In this document: positions 1 to 5,103 of the stretch, piece by piece
Position numbering within the stretch: the stretch's first letter is position 1
Layout: each line of letters starts with the position of its first letter
DNA from: Candidatus Nanohaloarchaea archaeon
GTDB taxonomy: Archaea; EX4484-52; GLR71
DNA length: 5,103 nucleotides
Direction of reading: 5' to 3'
Assembly: GCA_030636885.1 (NCBI GenBank)
Contig: DAOVVY010000069.1
Coordinates: 1 to 5,103 of the forward strand
Made by a program: the position numbers and the translations under genes
Notes under the pieces: model-generated
Told to the model about the DNA's origin: nothing
The model's input: the letters and a program-made list of their open reading frames with translations, nothing else
Database searches by the model: none

Positions 1-657
1 ACAATACCTGGTAGTTCTGAAACAAGTATAGCTATGGATAATGTCGGAGGAGATACATACTCTGCAACAATACCTACACTAAGTGCGCCAGGAACACTGA
101 CATACTACATAACTGCAACTGATGTTGTAGGTAATACTGCAGGAAACCCAGAACCACAAGAAATATACAAAATAGAAGTATATGACTTGATTATGGGTCT
201 TGAAGATGGTTGGAATCTTTTGTCTGTTCCAAAAACACTAACAGATAATGGAAATGTATTTATGGGAACAACATTTGTATTTGATACAAATGAAAATGGT
301 TGGGTTTCACCTGAAACAATTAATCCTGGATATGGTTATTGGGTAGATTCTGATGGAGAATCATTAGTTGGTGTTAATTATGCAGAATGTGGTGGACAGC
401 AACAAGTTCCATGTTCTGAAACAGTGACTCTTCCTGTAGGATGGAACCTTATCGGTCATATGTCTGATACAGATCAACCCATAGCTGAATCCCTACAGAC
501 ACTTAGTGGTAAATATGCATTTGTACTAAGCTATGATGCAGCGACTGATGAATGGGACACATACAAAGATATTGGAGTTAAGGACTTCACAAACATGGAT
601 ACCGGTAAAGGTTACTGGATATACATGAAAGAAGAAGGATCATACACAAATATCTAA
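1..657 (+). CDS. C-terminal part of a secreted surface protein with Ig-like domain and two GWNL...GYW repeats (5' partial)
   Basis: The frame is open from base 1, so the protein starts upstream of the window; 218 residues and the TAA stop are visible. The ATG at 34 is an internal Met, with no ribosome binding site and with domain sequence continuing before it. Visible residues 1-61 resemble the end of an Ig/FN3-like beta-sandwich (TYYITATDVVGNTAGNP). Two related modules follow, each opening with GWNL (visible residues 70 and 147) and closing with an aromatic GYW motif (GYGYWVDSDGE, GKGYWIYMKEEG). Similar GWNLIS/GYW modules occur near the C-termini of large secreted archaeal and bacterial proteins. 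Two cysteines about eight residues apart (ECGGQQQVPC) lie between the modules and could form a disulfide. There is no C-terminal membrane helix, so any attachment must come from the unseen part or from other surface proteins. The role is unknown; an adhesin, S-layer-associated protein or secreted enzyme are all possible. Its stop is 24 bases before the next gene, suggesting one transcript. Confidence 0.85.
   Translation, partial: TIPGSSETSIAMDNVGGDTYSATIPTLSAPGTLTYYITATDVVGNTAGNPEPQEIYKIEVYDLIMGLEDGWNLLSVPKTLTDNGNVFMGTTFVFDTNENGWVSPETINPGYGYWVDSDGESLVGVNYAECGGQQQVPCSETVTLPVGWNLIGHMSDTDQPIAESLQTLSGKYAFVLSYDAATDEWDTYKDIGVKDFTNMDTGKGYWIYMKEEGSYTNI
208..639 (+). repeat. Two tandem GWNL...GYW protein modules
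   Basis: Repeat 1 spans about 208-360 and repeat 2 about 439-639. Both begin with Gly-Trp-Asn-Leu after a hydrophobic or glycine turn. Both contain a central beta-strand with an aromatic core (TTFVFDTNENGW against AFVLSYDAATDEW) and end in Gly-x-Gly-Tyr-Trp-(V/I) followed by an acidic turn. The second copy is about 16 residues longer. The DNA is not obviously repeated, so this is an old protein duplication, not a recent nucleotide repeat. Confidence 0.65.
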
Positions 658-670
658 TTAATTAAACAAT

Positions 671-675
671 AGGTG
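671..675 (+). promoter_or_regulatory. Shine-Dalgarno AGGTG that decides the start of the 682 gene
   Basis: AGGTG matches the core of the archaeal anti-Shine-Dalgarno complement (GGAGGTGAT) and lies six bases before the ATG at 682. The in-frame GTG at 673 overlaps this motif, so it is better read as part of the ribosome binding site than as the start codon. Confidence 0.6.
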
Positions 676-681
676 TATCTA

Positions 682-1107
682 ATGAAAGACCGGTATCTTT
701 TTTTTGTCATTGCCGGCATTTTTCTTTTATTTTTATGCTCTTTTACTTTTGCAGTGCCAATGCTCCCGACAGTGATAGAAGGTAATGTGTTCATAAATAA
801 CGCTTCAGCTCCTGAAAACACATTAGTCTCTGTAATGATCAATGGAGTTATAGTAAAGTCCGCAAACACAACAGAAGACGGGACATATATCATAGCAGTC
901 AAAGGTGATGAGAATACAATAGGAAAAGAGATAACATTCTACGTTGACAGCATAAAAACAGATATTACAACAACATGGTCTTCAGGAAAAGTTGAGACGA
1001 TAAACCTTACAATAATAAAGAACAATACAAAATATTATATCTATGCTGCTTTTGTTTGTTTTATTGTATTTATTGCATCAAAACATCTTAGAAAATCCAA
1101 AAAATAG
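682..1107 (+). CDS. Small type I membrane surface protein with one beta-sandwich module
   Basis: The protein has 141 residues from the ATG chosen on its AGGTG site; the in-frame GTG at 673 would add only three residues. Residues 1-4 are polar and basic, residues 5-24 form a hydrophobic signal peptide, and cleavage is likely after FTFA-24. The mature protein opens with VPMLPT, then a module of about 85 residues (28-112) with the pattern G-N-V-x-I-N...T-x-V-x-V-x-I-N-G...G-x-Y-x-x-x-V-x-G-D...I-x-F-Y-V-D...T-W...N-L-T. This resembles carboxypeptidase-regulatory-like or other beta-sandwich domains of archaeal secreted proteins. A membrane helix (about 118-132) and basic tail KHLRKSKK anchor it with the module outside. 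N-glycosylation sequons lie at N40, N62, N108 and N114. It sits between two other surface-protein genes, and its module is repeated at the N-terminus of the next protein. No enzymatic residues are recognisable; ligand or partner is unknown. Confidence 0.85.
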   Translation: MKDRYLFFVIAGIFLLFLCSFTFAVPMLPTVIEGNVFINNASAPENTLVSVMINGVIVKSANTTEDGTYIIAVKGDENTIGKEITFYVDSIKTDITTTWSSGKVETINLTIIKNNTKYYIYAAFVCFIVFIASKHLRKSKK

Positions 1108-1108
1108 T

Positions 1109-1125
1109 TTTTTAAAGATATATAG
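1109..1125 (+). promoter_or_regulatory. Possible archaeal TATA region before the 1147 gene
   Basis: The short gap after the 682 gene holds an AT-only stretch with two TATA-like octamers, around 1109-1116 (TTTTTAAA) and 1117-1125 (GATATATAG). The first would start transcription near 1139, just at the ribosome binding site. The second would start it near the ATG itself. AT-rich gaps produce such matches by chance, and read-through from the upstream gene is equally possible. Confidence 0.3.
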
Positions 1126-1137
1126 TGTTATCTTAAT

Positions 1138-1143
1138 GGTGAT
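1138..1143 (+). promoter_or_regulatory. Shine-Dalgarno GGTGAT of the 1147 gene
   Basis: GGTGAT is a perfect six-base match to the complement of the archaeal 16S rRNA 3' end and precedes the ATG at 1147 by three bases. The spacing is short but workable. It argues for a transcript with a leader, for example one continuing from the upstream gene. Confidence 0.6.
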
Positions 1144-1146
1144 AAA

Positions 1147-2346
1147 ATGAACAAAACATTTATTTTCTCAATATTGACTCTTATTATTTTAGCAAATACT
1201 GTATATAGTTTACCTGCTATGCCAATACTTCCTGATCGTTTTTTTGGTACAGTTCTTCAAGACGGAAATAATCTAACTGCAGGCACACAAATTACAGCAA
1301 AGGTTGCAGGAATCGAAGACACACCATACACTATGACACAAAATGGATATTATGATTTTTTTGTGAAAATCGGAGATTCCAATGATCTTATAGAATTCTA
1401 CATAGACGGGAATCTCTTCGGGACCGCGACAAGATCAAACGGAGCAAAAGTAAACCAAAATCTTAGCTACACATCTCCTATACAGGACCCCATAAACCCT
1501 CCCAAACAGAAATCATCAGGTGGGGGAAGCACTTTCCTACCTGAAGATGAGATAGAATTCTCTTATGATTACGATCTTTCAATCTCTGCGGATTCATTTG
1601 TATCGACAGTATCTGGCAATTCAACAGAAACACACATGATAATAACAAACATCGGGAACGGAACATTTAATGATATAAAAATATCAGTAGTCTCAGACAG
1701 GATCCCGTCATCATGGATTACCATAGCTCCCGAGATAATATCTGATTTTAAGCCAGATGACAAGATGACAGCTACAATATATTTTGACACCCCTTTAGAT
1801 TCGACAGGATCATACCAGTTAAGCATCAGGGTGTCAGGAATGGATATTGAAAAATATACAGAGTCCTTACTCCTAATAAAAGACCCAGAAGTCACATATG
1901 CAAAAAACATAGAGATCATATCCATAGACTCAGAAACACCCATTGCTCCAGGAACAACAAGTAAAGTTAAAGTGACACTCAAGAACATAGGATTGAATAT
2001 AGAGTATGCCCTTCTTGAATTGACAGATATAGACGATTGGATTGTGATCCCCGAATCAGAATATATAGTCCTCGATCCAGAGATGGAAAAAACAATGATT
2101 TTTGAAGTGACAGTTCCGAAAGATGCCAAAGCTGATATAAGAACGATAATGGCGTCAGTGATTGGGCTGTCTGATGCCAAAAAAGAGACAACCATTGAAA
2201 TCCTGAACAGCACAGAAGAAAATGTAGTGCCTATAGCACCTACTGGATTTTCAATAACAAATGTATCTAATACTACAAGTATAGTACTGTTGCTATCTGT
2301 TCTTTCATTGTTTTATATATATTTTAGGAAAAGAAACAGACAATGA
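1147..2346 (+). CDS. Membrane-anchored surface protein: N-terminal beta-sandwich module plus two Ig-like (NEW3/CARDB-like) domains
   Basis: The 399-residue protein starts at an ATG with a GGTGAT site. Residues 1-21 are a signal peptide, probably cut after TVYS-21. Residues 22-108 begin LPAMPILP and carry a module matching that of the upstream gene (GTVLQDG, QNGYYDFFVKIGD, IEFYIDG, NQNLSY). A flexible Pro/Ser/Gly linker (109-134, with SSGGGS) follows. Residues about 143-246 and 251-354 are two related Ig-like domains with a shared pattern: N-x-x-T..H-M-I-I-T-N-I-G-N-G and T-S-K-V-K-V-T-L-K-N-I-G, then a Trp, then a late T-x-x-F-x-V/T-I-Y-F strand. This is the pattern of NEW3/CARDB-type domains in secreted proteins. 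The C-terminus has PTGF (365-368), a membrane helix (about 377-393) and tail RKRNRQ. Seven sequons (N42, N105, N158, N171, N354, N372, N375) suggest N-glycosylation. It is probably an extracellular binding or structural protein; the function is unknown and no catalytic motif is visible. Confidence 0.87.
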   Translation: MNKTFIFSILTLIILANTVYSLPAMPILPDRFFGTVLQDGNNLTAGTQITAKVAGIEDTPYTMTQNGYYDFFVKIGDSNDLIEFYIDGNLFGTATRSNGAKVNQNLSYTSPIQDPINPPKQKSSGGGSTFLPEDEIEFSYDYDLSISADSFVSTVSGNSTETHMIITNIGNGTFNDIKISVVSDRIPSSWITIAPEIISDFKPDDKMTATIYFDTPLDSTGSYQLSIRVSGMDIEKYTESLLLIKDPEVTYAKNIEIISIDSETPIAPGTTSKVKVTLKNIGLNIEYALLELTDIDDWIVIPESEYIVLDPEMEKTMIFEVTVPKDAKADIRTIMASVIGLSDAKKETTIEILNSTEENVVPIAPTGFSITNVSNTTSIVLLLSVLSLFYIYFRKRNRQ

Positions 2347-2368
2347 CAAAATTTACATAAATGTTTCT

Positions 2369-2383
2369 AAAAAAAGAAAAAAA
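2369..2383 (-). terminator. Distal U-rich tract for minus-strand transcripts
   Basis: Seven A, one G and seven A on the plus strand give U7-C-U7 in a minus-strand transcript. Archaeal termination depends mainly on U-runs without a required hairpin, and none is evident here. It lies over 220 bases beyond the GAPOR stop, so it may act as a back-up and keep transcription out of the opposing gene. Confidence 0.35.
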
Positions 2384-2446
2384 TACACTTCAAAGACCCA
2401 AAGTATTCTTGATTAAATGTATCCCACTAACAAATTTACGATCTAG

Positions 2447-2454
2447 AAAAAAAA
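2447..2454 (-). terminator. U8 tract, likely first terminator for the GAPOR transcript
   Basis: Eight consecutive A residues on the plus strand give U8 in the minus-strand RNA, about 150 bases past the GAPOR stop codon. No comparable U-run lies nearer the stop. This fits a hairpin-independent archaeal terminator. Confidence 0.4.
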
Positions 2455-2496
2455 CACCTGCAATTCCAAAATTAAGACACATCAATCCAAAAAGAT

Positions 2497-2530
2497 ATTT
2501 ATTTTTTCTATTAAATATATTTTTTAATTT
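2497..2530 (+). terminator. T-rich tract, likely terminator for the surface-protein genes
   Basis: This stretch is almost entirely T and A and includes T6 at 2502-2507 and a run of about six T at 2520-2525, followed by TTT. It is the strongest plus-strand U-rich signal after the stop at 2346, about 150 bases downstream. No stable hairpin precedes it, as expected for archaeal termination. Confidence 0.45.
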
Positions 2531-2604
2531 CATAGTCTACACCCCCCACGAATGTATAGTTAATATACACAAATGAGTATATATGCATTTCGGTTGTTAA
2601 GTTA

Positions 2605-4566
2605 TTAAATACCAAAAACCTTAGAAATCCCAGATTTAGACGAATTAAAATACAAAGAGACACCTGCATCAAGATCTTTCTCAAACACAGTTAACAATTT
2701 CAAAATATCCTTATTCTCTGGAAACTTAACACTCATGGCCTTAATATAATGATGAAGCATCTCTTTGACTCGCAACGATTCAGGAACTGAGGGCAAAGCA
2801 CCAGCTTTTTTGTTATATTTAATTATATCTTGTATGACTGATTTAACATCAAAAGCAGAGGTACCAACAGCAGCTTTTAAGAGCGTATCTTTCATCTTTT
2901 CAGACCAACCTCTATGGAATCTACATATACCCAAATTATCTGTCTGAAACTCCTCTATGAACCTTTCAGCACTTTTAATACCTAACTGTTTAGGTATAAG
3001 AAAATCCGACCCGTAATATGTCAAGAATTTACCTTGGATAGGTAACGGAATAAAAAACCCAGGAACCCAATATTGATTCGGCACAATCTCACCATCATTC
3101 CCATTCCCAACATAGACTGCAATATCATTAAAACTGACATCTTTGATTCTTGAAGCAAACATAACATCAAGCTCTTTTGAACCGGCACGAAGCCCGAGCC
3201 GTAAAACCTTACCTATGCCCTGCCCACTAATAATAAGATCTATAACTTCAGCACCAACCTTAGCATTTGAATCATCAGTAGGATTTTTCATAACTTTAGA
3301 GAGACTAGAAACCTTACCTTTTATCTCCGCATCGGTTAAAAGCCCAATAGACTTAGCCTCAATCACAAAACTGATGACAGAACCCATATGAATCGCATCA
3401 AACCCATTTTCGTCACAGAGTCTTACAAGCCCCTCTACAGATTTAAGGTCAAATATACCACAATTGGGACCATTGGCCTCATACGGTTCATAATCGATTT
3501 TGTGGATACCATCAATCTTTTTGCACATTGCAGGACATATCTCACCGCAAGTTTTCCATGACTTTGTCTTTATGACTCGTTCATTAAACTGTGCAAGATA
3601 TCTTGAAGAAATTAAATCTGCATAAATTTTCTTCCTTTTTGTCTCAGAAAACCCGACAGAACTCCAGTTGTAAGACAACATAGATGCACCCAAACTACTG
3701 AAATTAACACCGAATGTGCCACCACTCTTGACTTTATCAACATACCGATATTTAGATGTCGCATCCATCATAGCTTTACCTACCTTGACAGACATTTTAT
3801 CTTCAAATAACTTATTGACAACAGAAATATCTTTCAGATCTAAAGAAAATACACGTTTATCTGCATTACCACCAATTACAACCGCGACAACATTATATGC
3901 CTGAAACATAAGCGACCCAAATCCACCCCGACCCGCCCAATCCTCACGACCTACCTCAAATTCACCGTCCTTATTGATGAAAGTGCTCAAAATACCCGAA
4001 TAATCTGTCACTGCCGCACCCGGACCTACAGCCATAGAACGAACAGGAACAAACCTTGATGGAGTCTTAAAATTTTTCTTGAAACTGTCAAAAGCAAACC
4101 TTTCAAGCGCATAAGTCCCTTTGACTCCTTTATATCCCGAAAAGATAGAAAAAAGTTTCTTCTCAGAGATAGATAAAAATTCAACCTTATCGACACCATC
4201 CACCGAACTCACAGATATTATGGTGGGTGACTTAGCCCGACCTTTAAGCATAAAAAAATCAAATCCAGAACCGTAAAGCGCAATCCCTGCCCCTCCCATA
4301 TTAGACGAGAAAAGACCTTTCCAGACAGGAGACCGTGCAAAAAATGTCGCCCGATAGACCCCACCTATCTTTGACCCGGCAAAAGGTCCGCAACCAAATA
4401 TCAGCGCATTGTCTGAATCATAGACATCTTTAGAATAACTTTTAAGGACATTGAGATGATAATGGGTTGATACATCAATCGGACCGACCGACCCTGAAGG
4501 TACATCATCAACTTGATAAGAATTTGTACTTGCATCAAGAACTAAGATATTTTTAGAAACTACCAT
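2605..4566 (-). CDS. gor: Glyceraldehyde-3-phosphate:ferredoxin oxidoreductase (tungsten-dependent GAPOR, AOR family)
   Basis: This 653-residue protein is the full family length. GAPOR oxidises glyceraldehyde-3-phosphate irreversibly to 3-phosphoglycerate with ferredoxin as acceptor, replacing GAPDH and phosphoglycerate kinase in archaeal glycolysis. It is a cytoplasmic enzyme with a tungsten bis-pterin cofactor and one [4Fe-4S] cluster. The N-terminal pterin-binding part shows GCGPFAGSKI (58-67), SSNMGGAG (87-94) and EDWAGRGGFGS (208-218). Likely cluster ligands are Cys340, Cys344 and Cys348 (CGEICPAMC) with Cys548. Two pterin-contact DxxG motifs are present: DENGFD (385-390) and DNLGIC (543-548). 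Blocks KYRYVDK, SGGTFG, CKK, YEPYEANGP, PLPIQG, CRFHRGW and YNKKAG agree with Pyrococcus furiosus GAPOR as I remember it. The CX3CX3C spacing separates it from AOR and FOR (CX2CX3C). No key residue appears lost. The ATG start has no Shine-Dalgarno; a TATA box 27 bases upstream implies a leaderless message. The coiled-coil gene ends 42 bases upstream on the same strand. Confidence 0.93.
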   Translation of the reverse strand: MVVSKNILVLDASTNSYQVDDVPSGSVGPIDVSTHYHLNVLKSYSKDVYDSDNALIFGCGPFAGSKIGGVYRATFFARSPVWKGLFSSNMGGAGIALYGSGFDFFMLKGRAKSPTIISVSSVDGVDKVEFLSISEKKLFSIFSGYKGVKGTYALERFAFDSFKKNFKTPSRFVPVRSMAVGPGAAVTDYSGILSTFINKDGEFEVGREDWAGRGGFGSLMFQAYNVVAVVIGGNADKRVFSLDLKDISVVNKLFEDKMSVKVGKAMMDATSKYRYVDKVKSGGTFGVNFSSLGASMLSYNWSSVGFSETKRKKIYADLISSRYLAQFNERVIKTKSWKTCGEICPAMCKKIDGIHKIDYEPYEANGPNCGIFDLKSVEGLVRLCDENGFDAIHMGSVISFVIEAKSIGLLTDAEIKGKVSSLSKVMKNPTDDSNAKVGAEVIDLIISGQGIGKVLRLGLRAGSKELDVMFASRIKDVSFNDIAVYVGNGNDGEIVPNQYWVPGFFIPLPIQGKFLTYYGSDFLIPKQLGIKSAERFIEEFQTDNLGICRFHRGWSEKMKDTLLKAAVGTSAFDVKSVIQDIIKYNKKAGALPSVPESLRVKEMLHHYIKAMSVKFPENKDILKLLTVFEKDLDAGVSLYFNSSKSGISKVFGI

Positions 4567-4589
4567 ACAATAAATGTTATCTTCGGCGG

Positions 4590-4602
4590 TTTATATTGTT
4601 TT
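4590..4602 (-). promoter_or_regulatory. gor: Archaeal TATA box (and possible BRE) of the GAPOR gene
   Basis: Read on the minus strand, AATATAAA occupies 4597 to 4590, preceded by an A-rich stretch (AAAAAC) that could serve as the TFB recognition element. The box centre is about 27 bases before the A of the GAPOR ATG, the usual archaeal distance from TATA box to transcription start. Transcription would therefore begin at or within a base or two of the start codon. The bases between box and ATG contain no GGTG-type ribosome binding site, which agrees with a leaderless mRNA. Confidence 0.6.
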
Positions 4603-4608
4603 TGAGAA

Positions 4609-5103
4609 TCAAAGAGTAATCTTACCTTTTTTCTTCAGCTGTTCAAGAAGTCCGTCATAAGATGCATCAATTGCGCGAGCCTCTTCAATCTTAGCCTCTT
4701 TTTTCTGTTGAATCATTTTTTTCTGTCGTTCTTGTCGCTCTTTATTCCTTTTCTTATCTCTTACGACCTTTTCTTTCCTTTCGCCCTTAATCAATACTAT
4801 CAGTTTTTCATGAGCGATATTAGCTTTTCCTTTAGTCTCATTAATCTCTTTATTCAATTTACGCATAGACAAATGTTCTTTTTTGAGCTTTCTCATAGTC
4901 TTGAACATCTCACTATGTATCTTGAACTTCTTATCAAGAATATCACTAATGACATCAGCATGCATCTCAGAAATATAACGTAAGTCATCCATCTTATCAT
5001 GCAATGAATCAATCTCCGACTTGATACTCATATAATGTTCACTTTGCCTGAGCTGTTTTTCAAGCGCTATCACTTTCCGGCTCAATTCATCTTCCTTTTT
5101 AGC
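4609..5103 (-). CDS. Archaeal coiled-coil protein, C-terminal part (5' partial)
   Basis: The reading frame is open to the window edge, with 164 residues visible before TGA. A TTG at 5085-5083 could be taken as the start, but the preceding codons (AKKEDE) continue the same helical, charged pattern, so the true start lies outside. The protein is almost wholly Lys, Arg, Glu, Gln, Leu, Ile and Met in heptad-like spacing, indicating long coiled coils (visible residues about 1-105). A very highly charged helix follows (about 108-145, with RDKKRNKERQERQKKM), then a short tail LLEQLKKKGKITL. Helix-rich body, basic stretch and LKKG-x-x-(L/I)T-like ending recall the uncharacterised archaeal coiled-coil family COG1340, sometimes mislabelled phosphoserine phosphatase. 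That assignment is from memory and tentative. No signal peptide or membrane segment is visible. Function is unknown; no catalytic residues are expected. It lies just upstream of GAPOR, with no clear U-run between them, so read-through is possible. Confidence 0.8.
   Translation of the reverse strand, partial: AKKEDELSRKVIALEKQLRQSEHYMSIKSEIDSLHDKMDDLRYISEMHADVISDILDKKFKIHSEMFKTMRKLKKEHLSMRKLNKEINETKGKANIAHEKLIVLIKGERKEKVVRDKKRNKERQERQKKMIQQKKEAKIEEARAIDASYDGLLEQLKKKGKITL

Noticed and set aside
651..683. Direct repeat TATCTAAT at 651-658 and 676-683, and the palindrome TAATTAATTA at 655-664
   Set aside because: Short AT-rich motifs of this kind are expected by chance; they overlap a stop codon and a start codon and match no known site.
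654..902. Minus-strand frame opposite the start of the 682 gene
   Set aside because: It overlaps the signal peptide and module coding region of a well-supported gene and shows no feature of its own.
1569..2213. Long minus-strand frame of 214 codons opposite the Ig-domain gene
   Set aside because: The plus strand encodes a coherent signal peptide, domains and anchor. The antisense product has no recognisable domain or start signal and is a shadow.
2553..2569. Inverted repeat TGTATA-GTTAA-TATACA as an intrinsic hairpin terminator
   Set aside because: The six-pair stem has only one G-C pair and no U-run follows within a few bases on either strand, so it is too weak to call.
2361..2576. Plus-strand frame of 71 codons in the convergent gap
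   Set aside because: It has no ribosome binding site, its Lys/Phe-rich content follows from A- and T-runs, and it overlaps the likely terminators on both strands.
4708..4983. Plus-strand frame rich in Phe, Leu and Ser opposite the coiled-coil gene
   Set aside because: The apparent hydrophobic protein is the complement of Lys/Glu codons in the coiled coil; it has no start signal.
1..5103. CRISPR arrays, insertion sequences, tRNA or rRNA genes
   Set aside because: No regular spaced repeats, transposase motifs, terminal inverted repeats or tRNA-like cloverleaf sequence were seen on either strand by eye.

Overview
The window comes from an AT-rich archaeal genome, probably an uncultivated lineage. 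Four things point to Archaea. One protein is a tungsten GAPOR, an archaeal type of glycolytic enzyme. The last gene looks like an archaeal coiled-coil family protein. A TATA-box promoter sits at the right distance for a leaderless mRNA. Two genes carry archaeal Shine-Dalgarno cores (AGGTG, GGTGAT). The phylum cannot be fixed from this sequence; a DPANN or euryarchaeal lineage is a guess.

Left half, plus strand (1-2346): three consecutive cell-surface genes. The first is the C-terminal 218 residues of a secreted protein whose start lies outside the window; it has an Ig-like domain followed by two GWNL...GYW repeats. The second (682-1107) is a small type I membrane protein: signal peptide, one beta-sandwich module, C-terminal membrane helix, basic tail. 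The third (1147-2346) has the same signal peptide and N-terminal module, then a Gly/Ser linker, two Ig-like domains and its own C-terminal anchor. Spacing is tight (24 and 39 bases), so partial or full co-transcription is likely. The second and third look like divergent paralogues sharing an exported, probably N-glycosylated, module.

Middle (2347-2604): a 258-base convergent gap with no convincing gene. It has a T-rich tract for the plus-strand genes and A-runs (U-runs in the other direction) for the minus-strand genes. They are placed so that the opposing 3' ends could overlap.

Right half, minus strand (5103 down to 2605): the C-terminal part of a highly charged coiled-coil protein, then, 42 bases downstream, a full-length glyceraldehyde-3-phosphate:ferredoxin oxidoreductase (GAPOR). 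GAPOR oxidises glyceraldehyde-3-phosphate directly to 3-phosphoglycerate and reduces ferredoxin, bypassing GAPDH and phosphoglycerate kinase. This suggests sugar metabolism by an archaeal-type modified Embden-Meyerhof pathway. The surface genes and the GAPOR gene face each other and show no obvious functional link. No mobile element, CRISPR array, tRNA or rRNA was seen.
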